From: JBBROS01 sp963752225
GTDB taxonomy: Bacteria; Pseudomonadota; Alphaproteobacteria; Acetobacterales; Acetobacteraceae
Assembly (NCBI GenBank): GCA_963752225.1
Contig: CAVVXS010000007.1
Location: 1,054,001 to 1,118,000 of the forward strand
Direction: 5' to 3'
Length of the DNA stretch: 64,000 nt
How positions within the stretch are numbered: the stretch's first letter is position 1; every line of letters begins with the position of its first letter. Below are positions 1 to 9,351 of the stretch, piece after piece. The position numbers and the translations under genes are program-made. The notes under the pieces are model-generated. The model did not search any database. It was not told the DNA's origin and worked only from the letters and a program-made list of their open reading frames with translations.

Positions 1-1
1 G

Positions 2-1708
2 TTCGCGCACGAGCGGCTGGCTGGCGACTGGCTGACCGACGGCACCACCGGTTACGACTTCATGAACGACGTCGGCGCGGTGCTGCACGATCCTGCCGGC
101 GAGGAAAAGCTGACCGCGATGTGGACGTCGCTGACCGGACGGGCCGGCGAGTTCGAGATCGAGGCCCAGGCGGCGCGGCGGCAGATCCTGCGCGAGAACC
201 TGGCCAGCGAACTGTTCAACACCGCGACCGCGCTGCACCGTGTCGCCAAGCGCGACCTTGCCACCCGCGACTTCACTCTGACCGGCATTCGCCTCGTGCT
301 GACCGAGCTGCTGGTGCATTTCCACACCTACCGCATCTATGCCGGGCCCGGCGGCGTGTCCGAACCCGACAAGCGGGCGATGGAGTGGGCGATGGCCGGC
401 GCGAGGCGGACGGTGCGCACCGCCGACCGCGAACTGCTGGAGCTGGTGGCGAAATGGGTGACCGGCGAAGGCTTGCGCGACGGCAAGGCCGGCACGCGGC
501 GGCAGGAATGGCTGCGGGCGATGGTCCGCTTCCAGCAGCTCTCGGCGCCGACGGCGGCCAAGTCGGTGGAAGACACCGCATTCTATCGCTACGGCCGGCT
601 GCTGTCGCGCAACGAGGTCGGCAGCGAGCCGTCGCAATTCGCGCTCTCGCCGGCCGGCTTCCATGCCGCCAACAAGGAACGGCAGCGGCGTTTCCCGCAC
701 GCGCTGCTCGCGACCGCCACGCACGACCACAAGCGCGGTGAGGACACGCGGATGCGGCTCGCGGTGCTGAGCGGCATGTCCGAGCAGTGGGAAGCGGCGG
801 CCGGGCGGTGGCTGCGCCTCAACGCGCCGTTCCGCCGCGACTTGCAGGGCCCGGCGCCCGACCCGGCGGACGAGCTGATGGTCTACCAGATGCTGGTTGC
901 GGCGTGGCCGCCGGACTTGATGGCCGACGACGCGGACGGCCTCGCGGCTTACCGCGACCGGGTCGCCGCCTGGATGCAGAAGGCGCTGCGGGAAGCCAAG
1001 CGGCATTCTGGCTGGGTGGTGCCGAACGAGGAGTACGAGGGCGCGGCGCAGGCGGTGCTGGCCGGGTCGCTCGACCCCAACCGGCCGGTTGCGGCCGAAA
1101 TCGCGGCGTTCGCGGCGGAGATCGGGCCATACGGTGCGATCAACGGCTTGTCGCAGGCGGTTTTGCGCCTGACCGCGCCGGGCATTCCGGACCTCTATCA
1201 AGGCACCGACTTCTGGGACCTGTCGCTGGTCGACCCCGACAACCGGCGCCCGGTCGACTACCCGGCGCGCGAAGCGGCCCTCGAGAGGGGCGAGGCGCCC
1301 GGCCGGCTGCTGCGAAACTGGCACGACGGACAGGTCAAACAGGCGATCATCACCCGGCTGCTGCATCTTCGGGCGGCGCAACCCGACTTGTTCACCGTTG
1401 GCGCCTATCAGCCGCTTCGGGTCGAAGGCGAGCGAGCCGACCACGTTTTTGCCTTCAATCGCGCGCATGAGGAAGGCTCGGTGCTCGTGATCGTCACCCG
1501 ATGCCCAGCGGGGCTCGCGTTGGCGAAGGGTCAGCCGTTAGTCGAGCCGGAACAGTGGGGCGAAACCGTGATCCATGTTCCGCGTAACTTCATTGGTAGA
1601 CCGATCAAAGATGTGTTGGCATCCGACTCTAGCCGGGCTTGCCCTGCCCGGATCGCGGTGTCGGAGTTGCTGGCAGAACTTCCTGTTGCCGTCCTGGAGG
1701 CCCGATGA
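2..1708 (+). CDS. treY: Malto-oligosyltrehalose synthase TreY, 3' part
   Basis: C-terminal part of a GH13 enzyme that isomerises the reducing-end alpha-1,4 bond of malto-oligosaccharides to alpha,alpha-1,1, making maltooligosyltrehalose in the cytoplasm. The frame is open from base 2, so the gene starts outside the window; 568 residues are visible. Two stretches are typical of TreY: DGTTGYDFMNDV near the visible start and QGTDFWDLSLVDPDNRRPVD near visible residue 400. The first part of the catalytic barrel is missing only because of the window edge. The stop overlaps the start of otsA (ATGA), so two different trehalose routes (glycogen-derived and UDP-glucose-derived) are translationally coupled. 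A treZ partner would be expected upstream. Confidence 0.93.
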   Translation, partial: FAHERLAGDWLTDGTTGYDFMNDVGAVLHDPAGEEKLTAMWTSLTGRAGEFEIEAQAARRQILRENLASELFNTATALHRVAKRDLATRDFTLTGIRLVLTELLVHFHTYRIYAGPGGVSEPDKRAMEWAMAGARRTVRTADRELLELVAKWVTGEGLRDGKAGTRRQEWLRAMVRFQQLSAPTAAKSVEDTAFYRYGRLLSRNEVGSEPSQFALSPAGFHAANKERQRRFPHALLATATHDHKRGEDTRMRLAVLSGMSEQWEAAAGRWLRLNAPFRRDLQGPAPDPADELMVYQMLVAAWPPDLMADDADGLAAYRDRVAAWMQKALREAKRHSGWVVPNEEYEGAAQAVLAGSLDPNRPVAAEIAAFAAEIGPYGAINGLSQAVLRLTAPGIPDLYQGTDFWDLSLVDPDNRRPVDYPAREAALERGEAPGRLLRNWHDGQVKQAIITRLLHLRAAQPDLFTVGAYQPLRVEGERADHVFAFNRAHEEGSVLVIVTRCPAGLALAKGQPLVEPEQWGETVIHVPRNFIGRPIKDVLASDSSRACPARIAVSELLAELPVAVLEAR

Positions 1709-3198
1709 ACCGACTTGTCGTTGTGAGCAACCGGGTGCCGGCACCGTCTGCGGCCGGTGCCCAGGCCGGCGGTTTGGCTGTGGCCCTCGAAGCGCTGATG
1801 GAGAGCCGCGGCGGCCTGTGGTTCGGCTGGAGCGGCCGCATCGTCGACACGCCGTCCGACACGCCCAAGCGGCTCGACGCCGGCCAAGTCCGCTTTGCGA
1901 CGCTCGACCTCAACGTCGAGGAGCACGACCGCTACTACAACGAGTTCGCCAACAGCACCTTGTGGCCGCTGCTGCACTCGATGCCGGAGATGATGACGTT
2001 CGACCGGCGCAACGCGGTCATTTACCGGGCCGTCAACCAGCGCTTCACCGACGCCCTCGTGCCGATGCTGACGCCCACCGACATGATCTGGGTGCACGAC
2101 TACCACCTGATGTGCATGCCAGCGATGCTGCGCGCCCAGGGCGTAACCGCGCCGATCGGCTTCTTCCTGCACATCCCGTTCCCGTCGCCCGACATGCTCT
2201 TGAGCGTCCCGGAAGCCGGGAATCTCGTCCGTGACCTGCTGGCCGCGGACCTGCTCGGCTTTCAAACCCAGAACGACCTCGACAACTTCGCCGAATCCGC
2301 CACCCGCATGACCGATGCGCAGCGGCAACCGGGCGGCTGGCTGCGGTTCGACGAGCGGCGGGTGCGGCTCGGCGTGTTCCCGGTCGAGATCGACGCGCGC
2401 GAGTTCGCCGCCACCGCCGAGGACGCCTGGCGCTCGGTTCCGGCGGAGCGCCTTCGCCGCAGCCTGGCCGGGCAGCAGCTGATCCTCGGCGTCGATCGCA
2501 TGGACCCGACCAAGGGCCTGCCGCAGCGCCTGGCCGGCTACCGCCGCCTGCTCGAAACGCGGGCGCACTTCCACCGCCGCGTCACCTTCCTGCAAGTCGC
2601 CGCCGAGAGCCGGAAGGATGTCGTCGCCTACAAGGACCTGCGCAACCAGATCGAGCAGGAGGCGGGCGGCATCAACAGCCTGTTCAGCGAACCGGATTGG
2701 ACGCCGCTTCGCCTGATCGCCCGGGCCGGCGCTCGCGCGACCATGGCGGGCTATATGCGTGAGGCGCGGGTTGGCCTCGTCACGCCGCTGCGCGACGGCA
2801 TGAACCTCGTTGCCAAGGAATTCATCGCCGCGCAGGACCCGCAGGACCCTGGCGTGCTGGTGTTGTCGCGGTTCGCCGGCGCCGCGCGGCAGCTCGAGTC
2901 CGCGGTGATCGTCAACCCCTATGACGTGGACGAGGTCGCCGACGCGATCGACACCGCGCTCAGCATGAGCCTCGCCGACCGTAAGGCGCGTTGGCGCTCA
3001 AGCTGGGCGGCGATCGAGGACACCTCGGCGCTGGGCTGGGGCCGGTCGTTCGTCGCTGCGCTGCTGCGCGCCGCCTCGAGCAAATCGGAGCGGCGGACGG
3101 ACGCCGGAGAGCTGCCGCTGGGGCGGATGCGCCCGGCGGCGGATGTGCGCACCGCGTTGCCGACCGGAAAGCCGGGCACCACCCTCGGACTGATCTGA
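1705..3198 (+). CDS. otsA: Trehalose-6-phosphate synthase OtsA
   Basis: GT20 retaining glycosyltransferase joining UDP-glucose and glucose-6-phosphate to trehalose-6-phosphate. It has 497 residues, close to the family length. Recognisable parts are the N-terminal VVVSNRVPAP, WVHDYHLMCMPAML near residue 130, VDRMDPTKGLPQRL near 263, and the nucleotide-sugar site TPLRDGMNLVAKEF near 360 followed by SRFAGAARQL. The ATG overlaps the treY stop by four bases and GGAGG lies just upstream, so the start is well supported. The short Ala/Pro-rich tail after about residue 460 is outside the conserved fold. No otsB phosphatase is seen in the window. The likely role is osmotic or desiccation protection. 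Confidence 0.95.
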   Translation: MNRLVVVSNRVPAPSAAGAQAGGLAVALEALMESRGGLWFGWSGRIVDTPSDTPKRLDAGQVRFATLDLNVEEHDRYYNEFANSTLWPLLHSMPEMMTFDRRNAVIYRAVNQRFTDALVPMLTPTDMIWVHDYHLMCMPAMLRAQGVTAPIGFFLHIPFPSPDMLLSVPEAGNLVRDLLAADLLGFQTQNDLDNFAESATRMTDAQRQPGGWLRFDERRVRLGVFPVEIDAREFAATAEDAWRSVPAERLRRSLAGQQLILGVDRMDPTKGLPQRLAGYRRLLETRAHFHRRVTFLQVAAESRKDVVAYKDLRNQIEQEAGGINSLFSEPDWTPLRLIARAGARATMAGYMREARVGLVTPLRDGMNLVAKEFIAAQDPQDPGVLVLSRFAGAARQLESAVIVNPYDVDEVADAIDTALSMSLADRKARWRSSWAAIEDTSALGWGRSFVAALLRAASSKSERRTDAGELPLGRMRPAADVRTALPTGKPGTTLGLI

Positions 3199-3383
3199 GG
3201 CCCCATTCGGAGCCGGTCCGGCACAGGGTTATTCCCGGGCTATTCGTCAGGAGTCTTCGGATCGGCGTGCAACGAACTCTGGCAACGGAGGGAAACGTTG
3301 CTTTCATTATTGTTCCGTCATCGACACCTTTAACCCGGCCCGCGCCTCTTGTATGTAGTCGTGGTGCGGCGTCGGAGGTGCAT

Positions 3384-3680
3384 ATGTCTAAACCGGGTTA
3401 CTCGATGGCAGCGGTCTTGGAGAAGTTCCGCGACTTCGATCGGGTGGCCACGCTGTTGGACATGCCGGGGGTGGAGCGCCTGAACATCCTCAACGTGTCC
3501 AACGAGGTGTACGCCCTGCTGCAGGATGGCAAGGCCGCCAACTTCGACCGGGTCCGGCCCGAGCTGGAACGCCGGCTGAGCTACGCGTTGCCGCTGATGC
3601 GCCGTCTTGCCCAGGCTCAATCGATGGTCCACTCGATCACGCCCGCCGCAGACTCGCGGATGGCGGTTGCCGCCGCCTGA
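3384..3680 (+). CDS. Small hypothetical protein (98 aa)
   Basis: No family was recognised. The ATG is preceded by GGAGG at 3374-3378, a convincing ribosome binding site. The protein is soluble, mostly helical and charged, with no signal peptide, membrane segment or cysteine. The middle (MPGVERLNILNVSNEVYALL) and the following arginine-rich helix look like a compact helical domain. It stands 185 bases after otsA and ends just before a strong hairpin, so it is probably its own transcription unit. The upstream gap is less GC-rich than its surroundings and probably holds the promoter, although no clear -35/-10 pair stands out. A stress-related role beside the trehalose genes would be a guess. Confidence 0.6.
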   Translation: MSKPGYSMAAVLEKFRDFDRVATLLDMPGVERLNILNVSNEVYALLQDGKAANFDRVRPELERRLSYALPLMRRLAQAQSMVHSITPAADSRMAVAAA

Positions 3681-3712
3681 CACAACGCCCGGCCAATTGC
3701 GGCTGGCCCAAG

Positions 3713-3738
3713 TCACCCGAGCCGGTGGGCTCGGGTGA
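3713..3738. terminator. Hairpin between convergent genes
   Basis: A perfect 11-bp inverted repeat (TCACCCGAGCC / GGCTCGGGTGA) with a four-base loop lies between two convergent genes. There is no T tract on either side. It could serve as a bidirectional terminator. Confidence 0.6.
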
Positions 3739-3756
3739 GTGACGGACCGCCGGGTT

Positions 3757-4818
3757 CTACCCGGCTGCGGCGGTAAGGACGATCCGCCCGGTGACCGCTC
3801 CGGACCGCAGCCGCATCAGCGCCGCGTTGGCTTCGGGCTGCGGAACCTTGGTGATCGGGATCGGCGCGACCTGCCCGGACTGCGCCAGTGCAACGAGCTC
3901 GCGCAGCTCTTGCGGGTTGCCGACGTAGCTGCCCTGCACCGTCAGGGCCCGGGTCGGCATGATCGGCAGCGGCAGCGTCAACTCGCCGCCGAACAGCCCC
4001 ACCTGGATCAGCTTGCCGCCCTTGCGCAAGGCGGCGAAGGCGAAGGCCGCGGTGGCGGTGCCGTTGACCATGTCGATCACCGCCAGCACCGGGCCGCCGG
4101 TTGCCGCGAGGATGCGTTCCGTCACGCCCTCGCCGCTGCCATCGACGACGGCGGTGGCGCCGGCCGCCGATGCGGCCTCGCGCTTGCCGGCATCGACGTC
4201 GACCGAGACGATCGCCTCGTGGCCGAGCGCCTTCAGCACGCTGATCGCCGCCAGACCGAGCCCGCCGGCGCCCACCAGGACCACCGGCTCGGTCGGCTTG
4301 ATCGGCATGATCTTGCGGATCGCCGAGTAGACGGTGATGCCTGAGCAGGCGTAGGTCGCGGCCAAGGCCGGGTCCAGCGTGCCGGGGTCAACCAGGTGGC
4401 GCGGGTGCATCGCCAGCACGTGGGTCGCGTAGCCGCCGTTCTGGAAGACGCCCAGGCTGCGGCCCACGACGCACATGTTGTCCTGCTCCGACAAGCACAT
4501 GTCGCAATGGCCGCACCCGACCCAGGGAAACACGATCCGCACGTCGCCCACCGCGACGCCGCTCGCATCCGGCCCGAGCTTGGCGACCCGGCCCACGATC
4601 TCGTGCCCCATCGCCAGCGGCAGCGACACGCCGCGGTCCTTCAACGACATGCGCTTGCCGCCGCCCAGGTCGTACCAGCCCTCCCAGATATGCAGGTCGC
4701 TGTGGCACACCCCGCAATGGGTCACCTCCAGCAGCACCTCGGTGCCTTTCGGCTCCGGCGTCGGCCACTCCAATTCTTGCAGGTCCTGCCCGTTCTCGAC
4801 CACTGCCCAGGCGCGCAT
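3757..4818 (-). CDS. Zinc-dependent alcohol dehydrogenase
   Basis: Medium-chain NAD(P)-dependent alcohol dehydrogenase of 353 residues. The catalytic zinc ligands are visible as Cys35 (CGVCHSD), His72 (GHE) and Cys158; the structural zinc site is Cys102/105/108/116 in CGHCDMC and the following loop. The Rossmann motif GAGGLG is at 183-188. The frame stays open further upstream, but similarity begins at MRAWAVVENG and GGAGGAAAC precedes that ATG, so this start was chosen. It is the last gene of a minus-strand operon, 26 bases after the hydroxyacid dehydrogenase and downstream of an ABC importer. The substrate is unknown; context suggests oxidation of an imported alcohol or its breakdown product. 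Confidence 0.88.
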   Translation of the reverse strand: MRAWAVVENGQDLQELEWPTPEPKGTEVLLEVTHCGVCHSDLHIWEGWYDLGGGKRMSLKDRGVSLPLAMGHEIVGRVAKLGPDASGVAVGDVRIVFPWVGCGHCDMCLSEQDNMCVVGRSLGVFQNGGYATHVLAMHPRHLVDPGTLDPALAATYACSGITVYSAIRKIMPIKPTEPVVLVGAGGLGLAAISVLKALGHEAIVSVDVDAGKREAASAAGATAVVDGSGEGVTERILAATGGPVLAVIDMVNGTATAAFAFAALRKGGKLIQVGLFGGELTLPLPIMPTRALTVQGSYVGNPQELRELVALAQSGQVAPIPITKVPQPEANAALMRLRSGAVTGRIVLTAAAG

Positions 4819-4844
4819 GCTGTTTCCTCCGTCGTCTTGCTTCG

Positions 4845-5828
4845 TTATCGCCCGATCGCTGCTGGGTTCACCATCCGCAGCGGCGTGCCATCCAGGAAAG
4901 CCAGGATGTTCTCCACCGACTCGCGGTAGAACTGCCGGAACACGTCCGTCGTGCCGTAGCCGAGATGCGGCGTCAGCACGCAATTCGGCGCCGAGCGGAT
5001 CGGCGCGTCAGGCGGCAGCGGCTCCTGCCCGTACACGTCGAGCCCGGCCATGATGCGGCCCTCCTGCAACGCCGTCACGAGCGCCGCCTCGTCCACCAGC
5101 GGGCCGCGCGACGTGTTGACCAAGATCGCACCCGGCTTCATCCGCGCCAACTCCGCAGCGCCCAGCATGTGGCGCGACCGCGCCGACAAGACGACATGCA
5201 GGCTGACGACGTCGGCGGTCGCGAGCAGGGTGTCGCGGTCGACCAGACGGGCGCCACCGGCGGCCGCGGTCTCGGCGGTGAGGTTGGGCGACCACGCCAC
5301 CAAGTCCATGCCGAGCGCCCGGCCGAAGCCGCCGACCCGGGCGCCGATACGGCCGAAGCCGATGATCCCCAGCGTAAGCCCGTGCAGCACCGGCCCAACG
5401 CCCACGCCCTCCTGGAACCGCCCGTCGCGGATCGCCGCATCACCGTGCGGAATGCGCCGTGCCGCGGCCAGCATCAGGCCGAGCGCCAGTTCCGCGGTGC
5501 CGATCGACGAGCGCTCGCCCAGGGTGTTGCACACCAGCACGCCGGCCTTGGTCGCGGCGTCGAGGTCCATGGTCATGGCACGGCCGCCCGTTTGCGCGAT
5601 CATGCGCAGCCGCGGCAGCCGCCCCAGCAGCCCGGTGGTGAACGGCGTGCGCTCACGCATCGGGATGACGATGTCGAACTCGGCCAGCGCCGCGGCCGCC
5701 GCCGCCTCGGTCGCGAAGGCCCGGTCGAAGAACACCACCTCGGCCCGCGCCTCGAGCGGCGCCCAATCCGTGGCACCCCGCGCCACACGCTGCCAATCAT
5801 CCATCACCGCGACGCGCATGCTTGCCAT
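4845..5828 (-). CDS. D-2-hydroxyacid dehydrogenase
   Basis: NAD-dependent D-isomer-specific 2-hydroxyacid dehydrogenase, 327 residues, cytoplasmic. The NAD site GIIGFGRIG is at 154-162, and the catalytic triad reads Arg241 (NTSRGPLVDE), Glu269 (GQEPLP) and His288 (TPHLGY). The ATG at 5828 has GGGGGAG just upstream; an internal ATG at 5819 is the alternative. It lies 26 bases downstream of the ABC permease gene and 26 bases upstream of the alcohol dehydrogenase, with the same spacing on both sides, so all are probably one transcript. Context suggests it reduces or oxidises the keto/hydroxy acid derived from whatever the transporter brings in; the exact substrate cannot be read from sequence. 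Confidence 0.9.
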   Translation of the reverse strand: MASMRVAVMDDWQRVARGATDWAPLEARAEVVFFDRAFATEAAAAAALAEFDIVIPMRERTPFTTGLLGRLPRLRMIAQTGGRAMTMDLDAATKAGVLVCNTLGERSSIGTAELALGLMLAAARRIPHGDAAIRDGRFQEGVGVGPVLHGLTLGIIGFGRIGARVGGFGRALGMDLVAWSPNLTAETAAAGGARLVDRDTLLATADVVSLHVVLSARSRHMLGAAELARMKPGAILVNTSRGPLVDEAALVTALQEGRIMAGLDVYGQEPLPPDAPIRSAPNCVLTPHLGYGTTDVFRQFYRESVENILAFLDGTPLRMVNPAAIGR

Positions 5829-5854
5829 GAACTCCCCCGGACGGCGCCGTCCGT

Positions 5855-6736
5855 TCAGCGGCGGCGCGGATCCAGCGCGTCGCGCAAGCCGTCACCCACC
5901 AGGTTGAAGGCCAGCACGGCCACGAAGATCGCCGCCCCCGGGAAGATGGCGAGCCACGGCGCTTGCGTCAAAAACCGCTGCGCCGAGTTCAACATGCTGC
6001 CCCAACTCGGCGCCGGCGGCTGCTGCCCGAGTCCCAGGAATGACAAGCTCGCCTCGGCAATGATGGCGGTGGCGATGGCCAGCGTCGCCTGCACCAGCAC
6101 CGGCGGCACGATGTTGGGCGCCACATGGCGGACCGCGACCCGCCAGGGCGGATTGCCCAGCGCGCGCGCCGCTTCGACATACTCGTTGGTGGCGGCATCC
6201 ATCGTCGCGCCGCGGGCGACGCGGACGAACACCGGTGCCGCAGTGACGCCGATCGCGATCATCGCATTGGTGAGGTCCGGGCCGAGGAACGCTGCCAGCG
6301 CGATGGCCAGGATCAGGAACGGGCAGGACAGCATGGCATCCACGATCCGCCCGACCACCACATCCACCCAACCGCCGAGGAAGCCCGCCAGCAACCCCAC
6401 CGGCACGCCGACCCCGCCGGCGATGCCGACCGACACCACGCCCGCCAGCAACGAGGCGCGGGAGCCGTAAATGACCCGCGACAGCACGTCGCGCCCGTTC
6501 TCGTCGGTGCCCATCCAATGCGCCCAGGACGGCGCCTTGCGCACCAGCGACCAGCTCGTGGCGGTCGGGTCGTACGGCGCCACCCAGGGCGCGGCGATCG
6601 CGAGGGTGACCAGGATCAGGATGACCACTAGCCCGAACACCGCAGCCGGACGGCCGAGGAACCGCGCCCAGGCCAGGGAAGCCGGGCTGCGGACCGCAGG
6701 CTGCTTGGGAATGGCGCCACCGACGACGGCGCTCAT
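5855..6736 (-). CDS. ABC transporter permease, DppC/OppC type
   Basis: Inner-membrane permease of 293 residues from the peptide/opine/nickel importer family. It has an N-terminal membrane segment (residues about 28-50), the OppC-N signature HWMGTDENGRDVLSRVIYG, and five further hydrophobic segments. The EAA loop (EAARALGNPPWRVAVRHVAP) that contacts the ATPase is intact. The ATG overlaps the stop of the partner permease (ATGA), indicating translational coupling and 1:1 synthesis. Longer open frames upstream are antisense-type artefacts. No ATP-binding subunit gene is present in this operon or elsewhere in the window, so the transporter must borrow ATPases encoded elsewhere. Confidence 0.92.
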   Translation of the reverse strand: MSAVVGGAIPKQPAVRSPASLAWARFLGRPAAVFGLVVILILVTLAIAAPWVAPYDPTATSWSLVRKAPSWAHWMGTDENGRDVLSRVIYGSRASLLAGVVSVGIAGGVGVPVGLLAGFLGGWVDVVVGRIVDAMLSCPFLILAIALAAFLGPDLTNAMIAIGVTAAPVFVRVARGATMDAATNEYVEAARALGNPPWRVAVRHVAPNIVPPVLVQATLAIATAIIAEASLSFLGLGQQPPAPSWGSMLNSAQRFLTQAPWLAIFPGAAIFVAVLAFNLVGDGLRDALDPRRR

Positions 6737-7680
6737 GCCGTGCGCAGCCGCGGATTGATGACGGAGTACAACACGTCCGCCAGCAGGTTGAGCAGGATGT
6801 AGAGGCAGGCCGTGACCAGGACGACGCCCTGCACCACCGGATAGTCGCGGTTGAACACGGCATCGACCACCAGCTTGCCGAAGCCCGGAATGCTGAACAC
6901 CTGCTCGGTCAGCACCGCGCCGGACAGCAGCGTCCCGAGTTCGAGCGCGCCCAGGGTCACCACTGGCACCAGCGCATTGCGGAACGCGTGACGCAGCACG
7001 ACCCGGAACTCGCGCAGGCCTTTCGCGCGCGCCGTGCGCACGTAATCCTGGTCGAGCGCGGTCAGCATGGCGCTGCGGGTATGCCGCATCAGGATGGCGG
7101 CGATGGCGTTGCCGAGCACGAAGGCCGGCATGATGGTGGTGGCGAGCGACATTCGCCAATCTTCGGTCAGCGGCACGTAGCCCGATGGCGGCAACCAGCC
7201 GAGGTTCACCGACACCAGCAGGATCAGCATGATGCCGAGCCAGAAGTTCGGGGTCGACAACCCGGCCAGCCCGGCGAGGTTGGCCAGGTAATCGAGCGGG
7301 CGGTTGCGGAACACCGCCGACAGAATGCCCATCGGTACGCCGATCGCGAGCGCGATCACGAACGCCATCGCGCCGAGCTGCAGCGTGACCGGCAGCTTGG
7401 TCAGCACGAGTTGCGCCACGGGTTGACGGATGCGCCAGCTGAACCCGAGGTCGCCGTGCAGCACGCCGCCGATCCAGTGCAGGTATTGCACGACCAGCGG
7501 CCGGTCGAGCCACAGCTCGGCGCGGATTTGCGCGAGCACCTGCGGGTCACCGCGTTCCTCGCCGGCCAGCACGACGGCGGGGTCGCCGGGCATCAACTGC
7601 TGCAGCGCGAACACGAGGATGCTGACCAGCAGCACGGTCGGGATGACCTGGAGGATGCGGGCGCCGAGGTGTGAGCGCAT
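6733..7680 (-). CDS. ABC transporter permease, DppB/OppB type
   Basis: Permease of 315 residues, partner of the DppC-type protein downstream. The N-terminus carries the family pattern of a first membrane helix followed by QQLMPGDPAVVLAGEERGDP. Six hydrophobic segments are recognisable, and the EAA loop reads YVRTARAKGLREFRVVLRHA. It begins six bases after the stop of the substrate-binding protein gene and overlaps the next permease, so gene order is receptor, permease B, permease C. The substrate class (di/oligopeptide, opine, glutathione or nickel-type) cannot be settled by the permease alone. Confidence 0.92.
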   Translation of the reverse strand: MRSHLGARILQVIPTVLLVSILVFALQQLMPGDPAVVLAGEERGDPQVLAQIRAELWLDRPLVVQYLHWIGGVLHGDLGFSWRIRQPVAQLVLTKLPVTLQLGAMAFVIALAIGVPMGILSAVFRNRPLDYLANLAGLAGLSTPNFWLGIMLILLVSVNLGWLPPSGYVPLTEDWRMSLATTIMPAFVLGNAIAAILMRHTRSAMLTALDQDYVRTARAKGLREFRVVLRHAFRNALVPVVTLGALELGTLLSGAVLTEQVFSIPGFGKLVVDAVFNRDYPVVQGVVLVTACLYILLNLLADVLYSVINPRLRTA

Positions 7681-7686
7681 GCCGGG

Positions 7687-9189
7687 TCAGCCGCCCAGGC
7701 TCACGCCTTGCAGCCGGATCATGCCGTCGGGCACCGGCCGGAAGCCGGCGATCTTGGCCGACAGGCCGGCGAGGTGCTTCAGCTGCCACAGATAGAGGAT
7801 CGGCAGGTCCTGTTGGGTCAGCTTCCAGAACTCGTTGTAGAGCGCCCGCCGCTGTCCGACGTCGGCGATGGCACGCGCCTTCTCGAGCACGGCATCGACC
7901 TGCGGGTTGGCGTACTTGCCGTCGTTCAATGCTCCATCACTGTGCAAGAAGCTGAACAGGTTGCCGTCCGGATCGACCCGGCCTGACCAGGCCGTCAGGA
8001 ACGCCTCGAACTCGCCTCGGCTGGCCGCCGACAGGGCCGAGGCATACTCGGACGCGGTCAGGTGCACGTCGAACCCAGCCTCGCCCGCCATCGCCTGGAT
8101 GATCTCGCCGACCTGGCGCAGGTCCGGGTTGTTGGGGACCGTGAGGTTGACCACCACCGGCTCCGTGACGCCCGCCTCCTTCAGCAGGGCCTTGGCCTTC
8201 GCGACGTCGCGCGGCGGCGGCTTCACGGCGGCATCAAAGAACGGGCTGCTCGGCGGCTCGACCTGCGCGGTCGGGGTCAGCAGGCCGTTATAGACGACCT
8301 GCACCAGCGCATCGCGGTCGAGCGAGGCCTCGAACGCGCGGCGCACGCGGGCGTCGGCGCCGATCGGCGCCTTGGCCCGCGCCCCGTTGGCGACGTTGAA
8401 GGCGATCGTCTGGAAGCCCAGGCTGTCGAAGATCGCCATCTTCAGGCGGGGATTTTTCTTCACCGTCTCCACGTCGGTCGGCGTGATGTTCTCCACCAGG
8501 TCGATGCTGCCCGCGGTAAGGTTCGCGAGCCGGATGGAGCTGTCCGGGATCGGCTGGAACGTCACCCGCTCGAGCTTGATCGCGCCCGCATCCCAATACT
8601 GCGGGAAGCGCTCCAAGGTGATGTGGTCCTGCGGCACCCGTTCGACGAACTTGAACGGACCGGCGCAGACCGGCTTGAGGCCGAAATCCCTGCCCGCCGC
8701 CTCGGCCGCCTTGGGCGAGACGATCATGCCGGCGCGGTCGGTCAGCTGCGCTAGGAACGGCGACGACGGCGCCTTGAGCACGATCTTGACCGTCAGCGGG
8801 TCGACCACGTCGATGTGGTCCATCGCGTTGATCTCGCTGCGCCGGAAGCTGCCGGTCATCGTCAGGTGCCGCTCGAGCGAGTATTTCACGGCCGCGGCGT
8901 CGAGCTTCTCGCCATCGTGGAACACCACGCCGGGACGCAACTTGATCACCAGCTCGGTCGGCGACGCCCACTCGTAGCTCGTGGCGAGTTGCGGCACGGT
9001 TTCGAGCTTCTCGTTGATGTCGAACAGCTTGTCGCACAACGATGCGAACACGATGCGGCTGACGTAGGTGCGGGCCAAGGTCGGGTCGAGCGCGTCCGGG
9101 TCCTCGGTCAGAGCGATGCGCAGGTTCTGAGCTTGGGCGGTGCCGGTGATCACGGTCGCGGCAAGCAGGGTCACGATCAATCGGCGCAT
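7687..9189 (-). CDS. ABC transporter substrate-binding protein, family 5
   Basis: Periplasmic receptor of 500 residues in the DppA/OppA family (SBP_bac_5). The start MRRLIVTLLAATVITGTAQAQ is a clean Sec signal peptide with an Ala-Gln-Ala cleavage site, and GGGGGAG precedes the ATG at 9189; the frame is open further upstream but lacks a signal there. The mature N-terminus (LRIALTEDPDALDPTLARTY) and the KLRPGVVFHDGEKLDAAAVK segment are typical of the family. It is the first gene of the operon and faces a divergent tartrate-dehydrogenase-like gene across 184 bases that contain short tandem repeats. The ligand is unknown; the neighbouring 2-hydroxyacid enzymes hint at a hydroxy or keto acid derivative. 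Confidence 0.92.
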   Translation of the reverse strand: MRRLIVTLLAATVITGTAQAQNLRIALTEDPDALDPTLARTYVSRIVFASLCDKLFDINEKLETVPQLATSYEWASPTELVIKLRPGVVFHDGEKLDAAAVKYSLERHLTMTGSFRRSEINAMDHIDVVDPLTVKIVLKAPSSPFLAQLTDRAGMIVSPKAAEAAGRDFGLKPVCAGPFKFVERVPQDHITLERFPQYWDAGAIKLERVTFQPIPDSSIRLANLTAGSIDLVENITPTDVETVKKNPRLKMAIFDSLGFQTIAFNVANGARAKAPIGADARVRRAFEASLDRDALVQVVYNGLLTPTAQVEPPSSPFFDAAVKPPPRDVAKAKALLKEAGVTEPVVVNLTVPNNPDLRQVGEIIQAMAGEAGFDVHLTASEYASALSAASRGEFEAFLTAWSGRVDPDGNLFSFLHSDGALNDGKYANPQVDAVLEKARAIADVGQRRALYNEFWKLTQQDLPILYLWQLKHLAGLSAKIAGFRPVPDGMIRLQGVSLGG

Positions 9190-9291
9190 AAACGGCTCCC
9201 CCGGCGGCAACACGACCCTGCCTATCTGCCGGGCATTGTCCCACCGTGCAAGACGCGGGCCTGGCCGGGTCTGGTCTTGTCCGGACACGAT

Positions 9292-9351
9292 CGCTACACC
9301 GTCGTCCGCCACACCGCCGCCCGTTACACTGCGGCTCGCGACGCTGTGGCA
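9292..9351. repeat. Four imperfect tandem 15-bp repeats in a divergent promoter region
   Basis: Four consecutive 15-mers can be aligned: CGCTACACCGTCGTC, CGCCACACCGCCGCC, CGTTACACTGCGGCT and CGCGACGCTGTGGCA. The first two share 12 of 15 bases and later copies decay. The array ends 22 bases before the start of the tartrate-dehydrogenase-family gene. A direct-repeat operator for a regulator outside the window is one possibility; chance in GC-rich sequence is the other. Confidence 0.4.

Noticed and set aside
5855..7513. A 552-residue fusion of the DppC-type permease with an upstream extension
   Set aside because: The extension is a shadow of the DppB-type gene; similarity and the ATGA overlap place the start at 6736.
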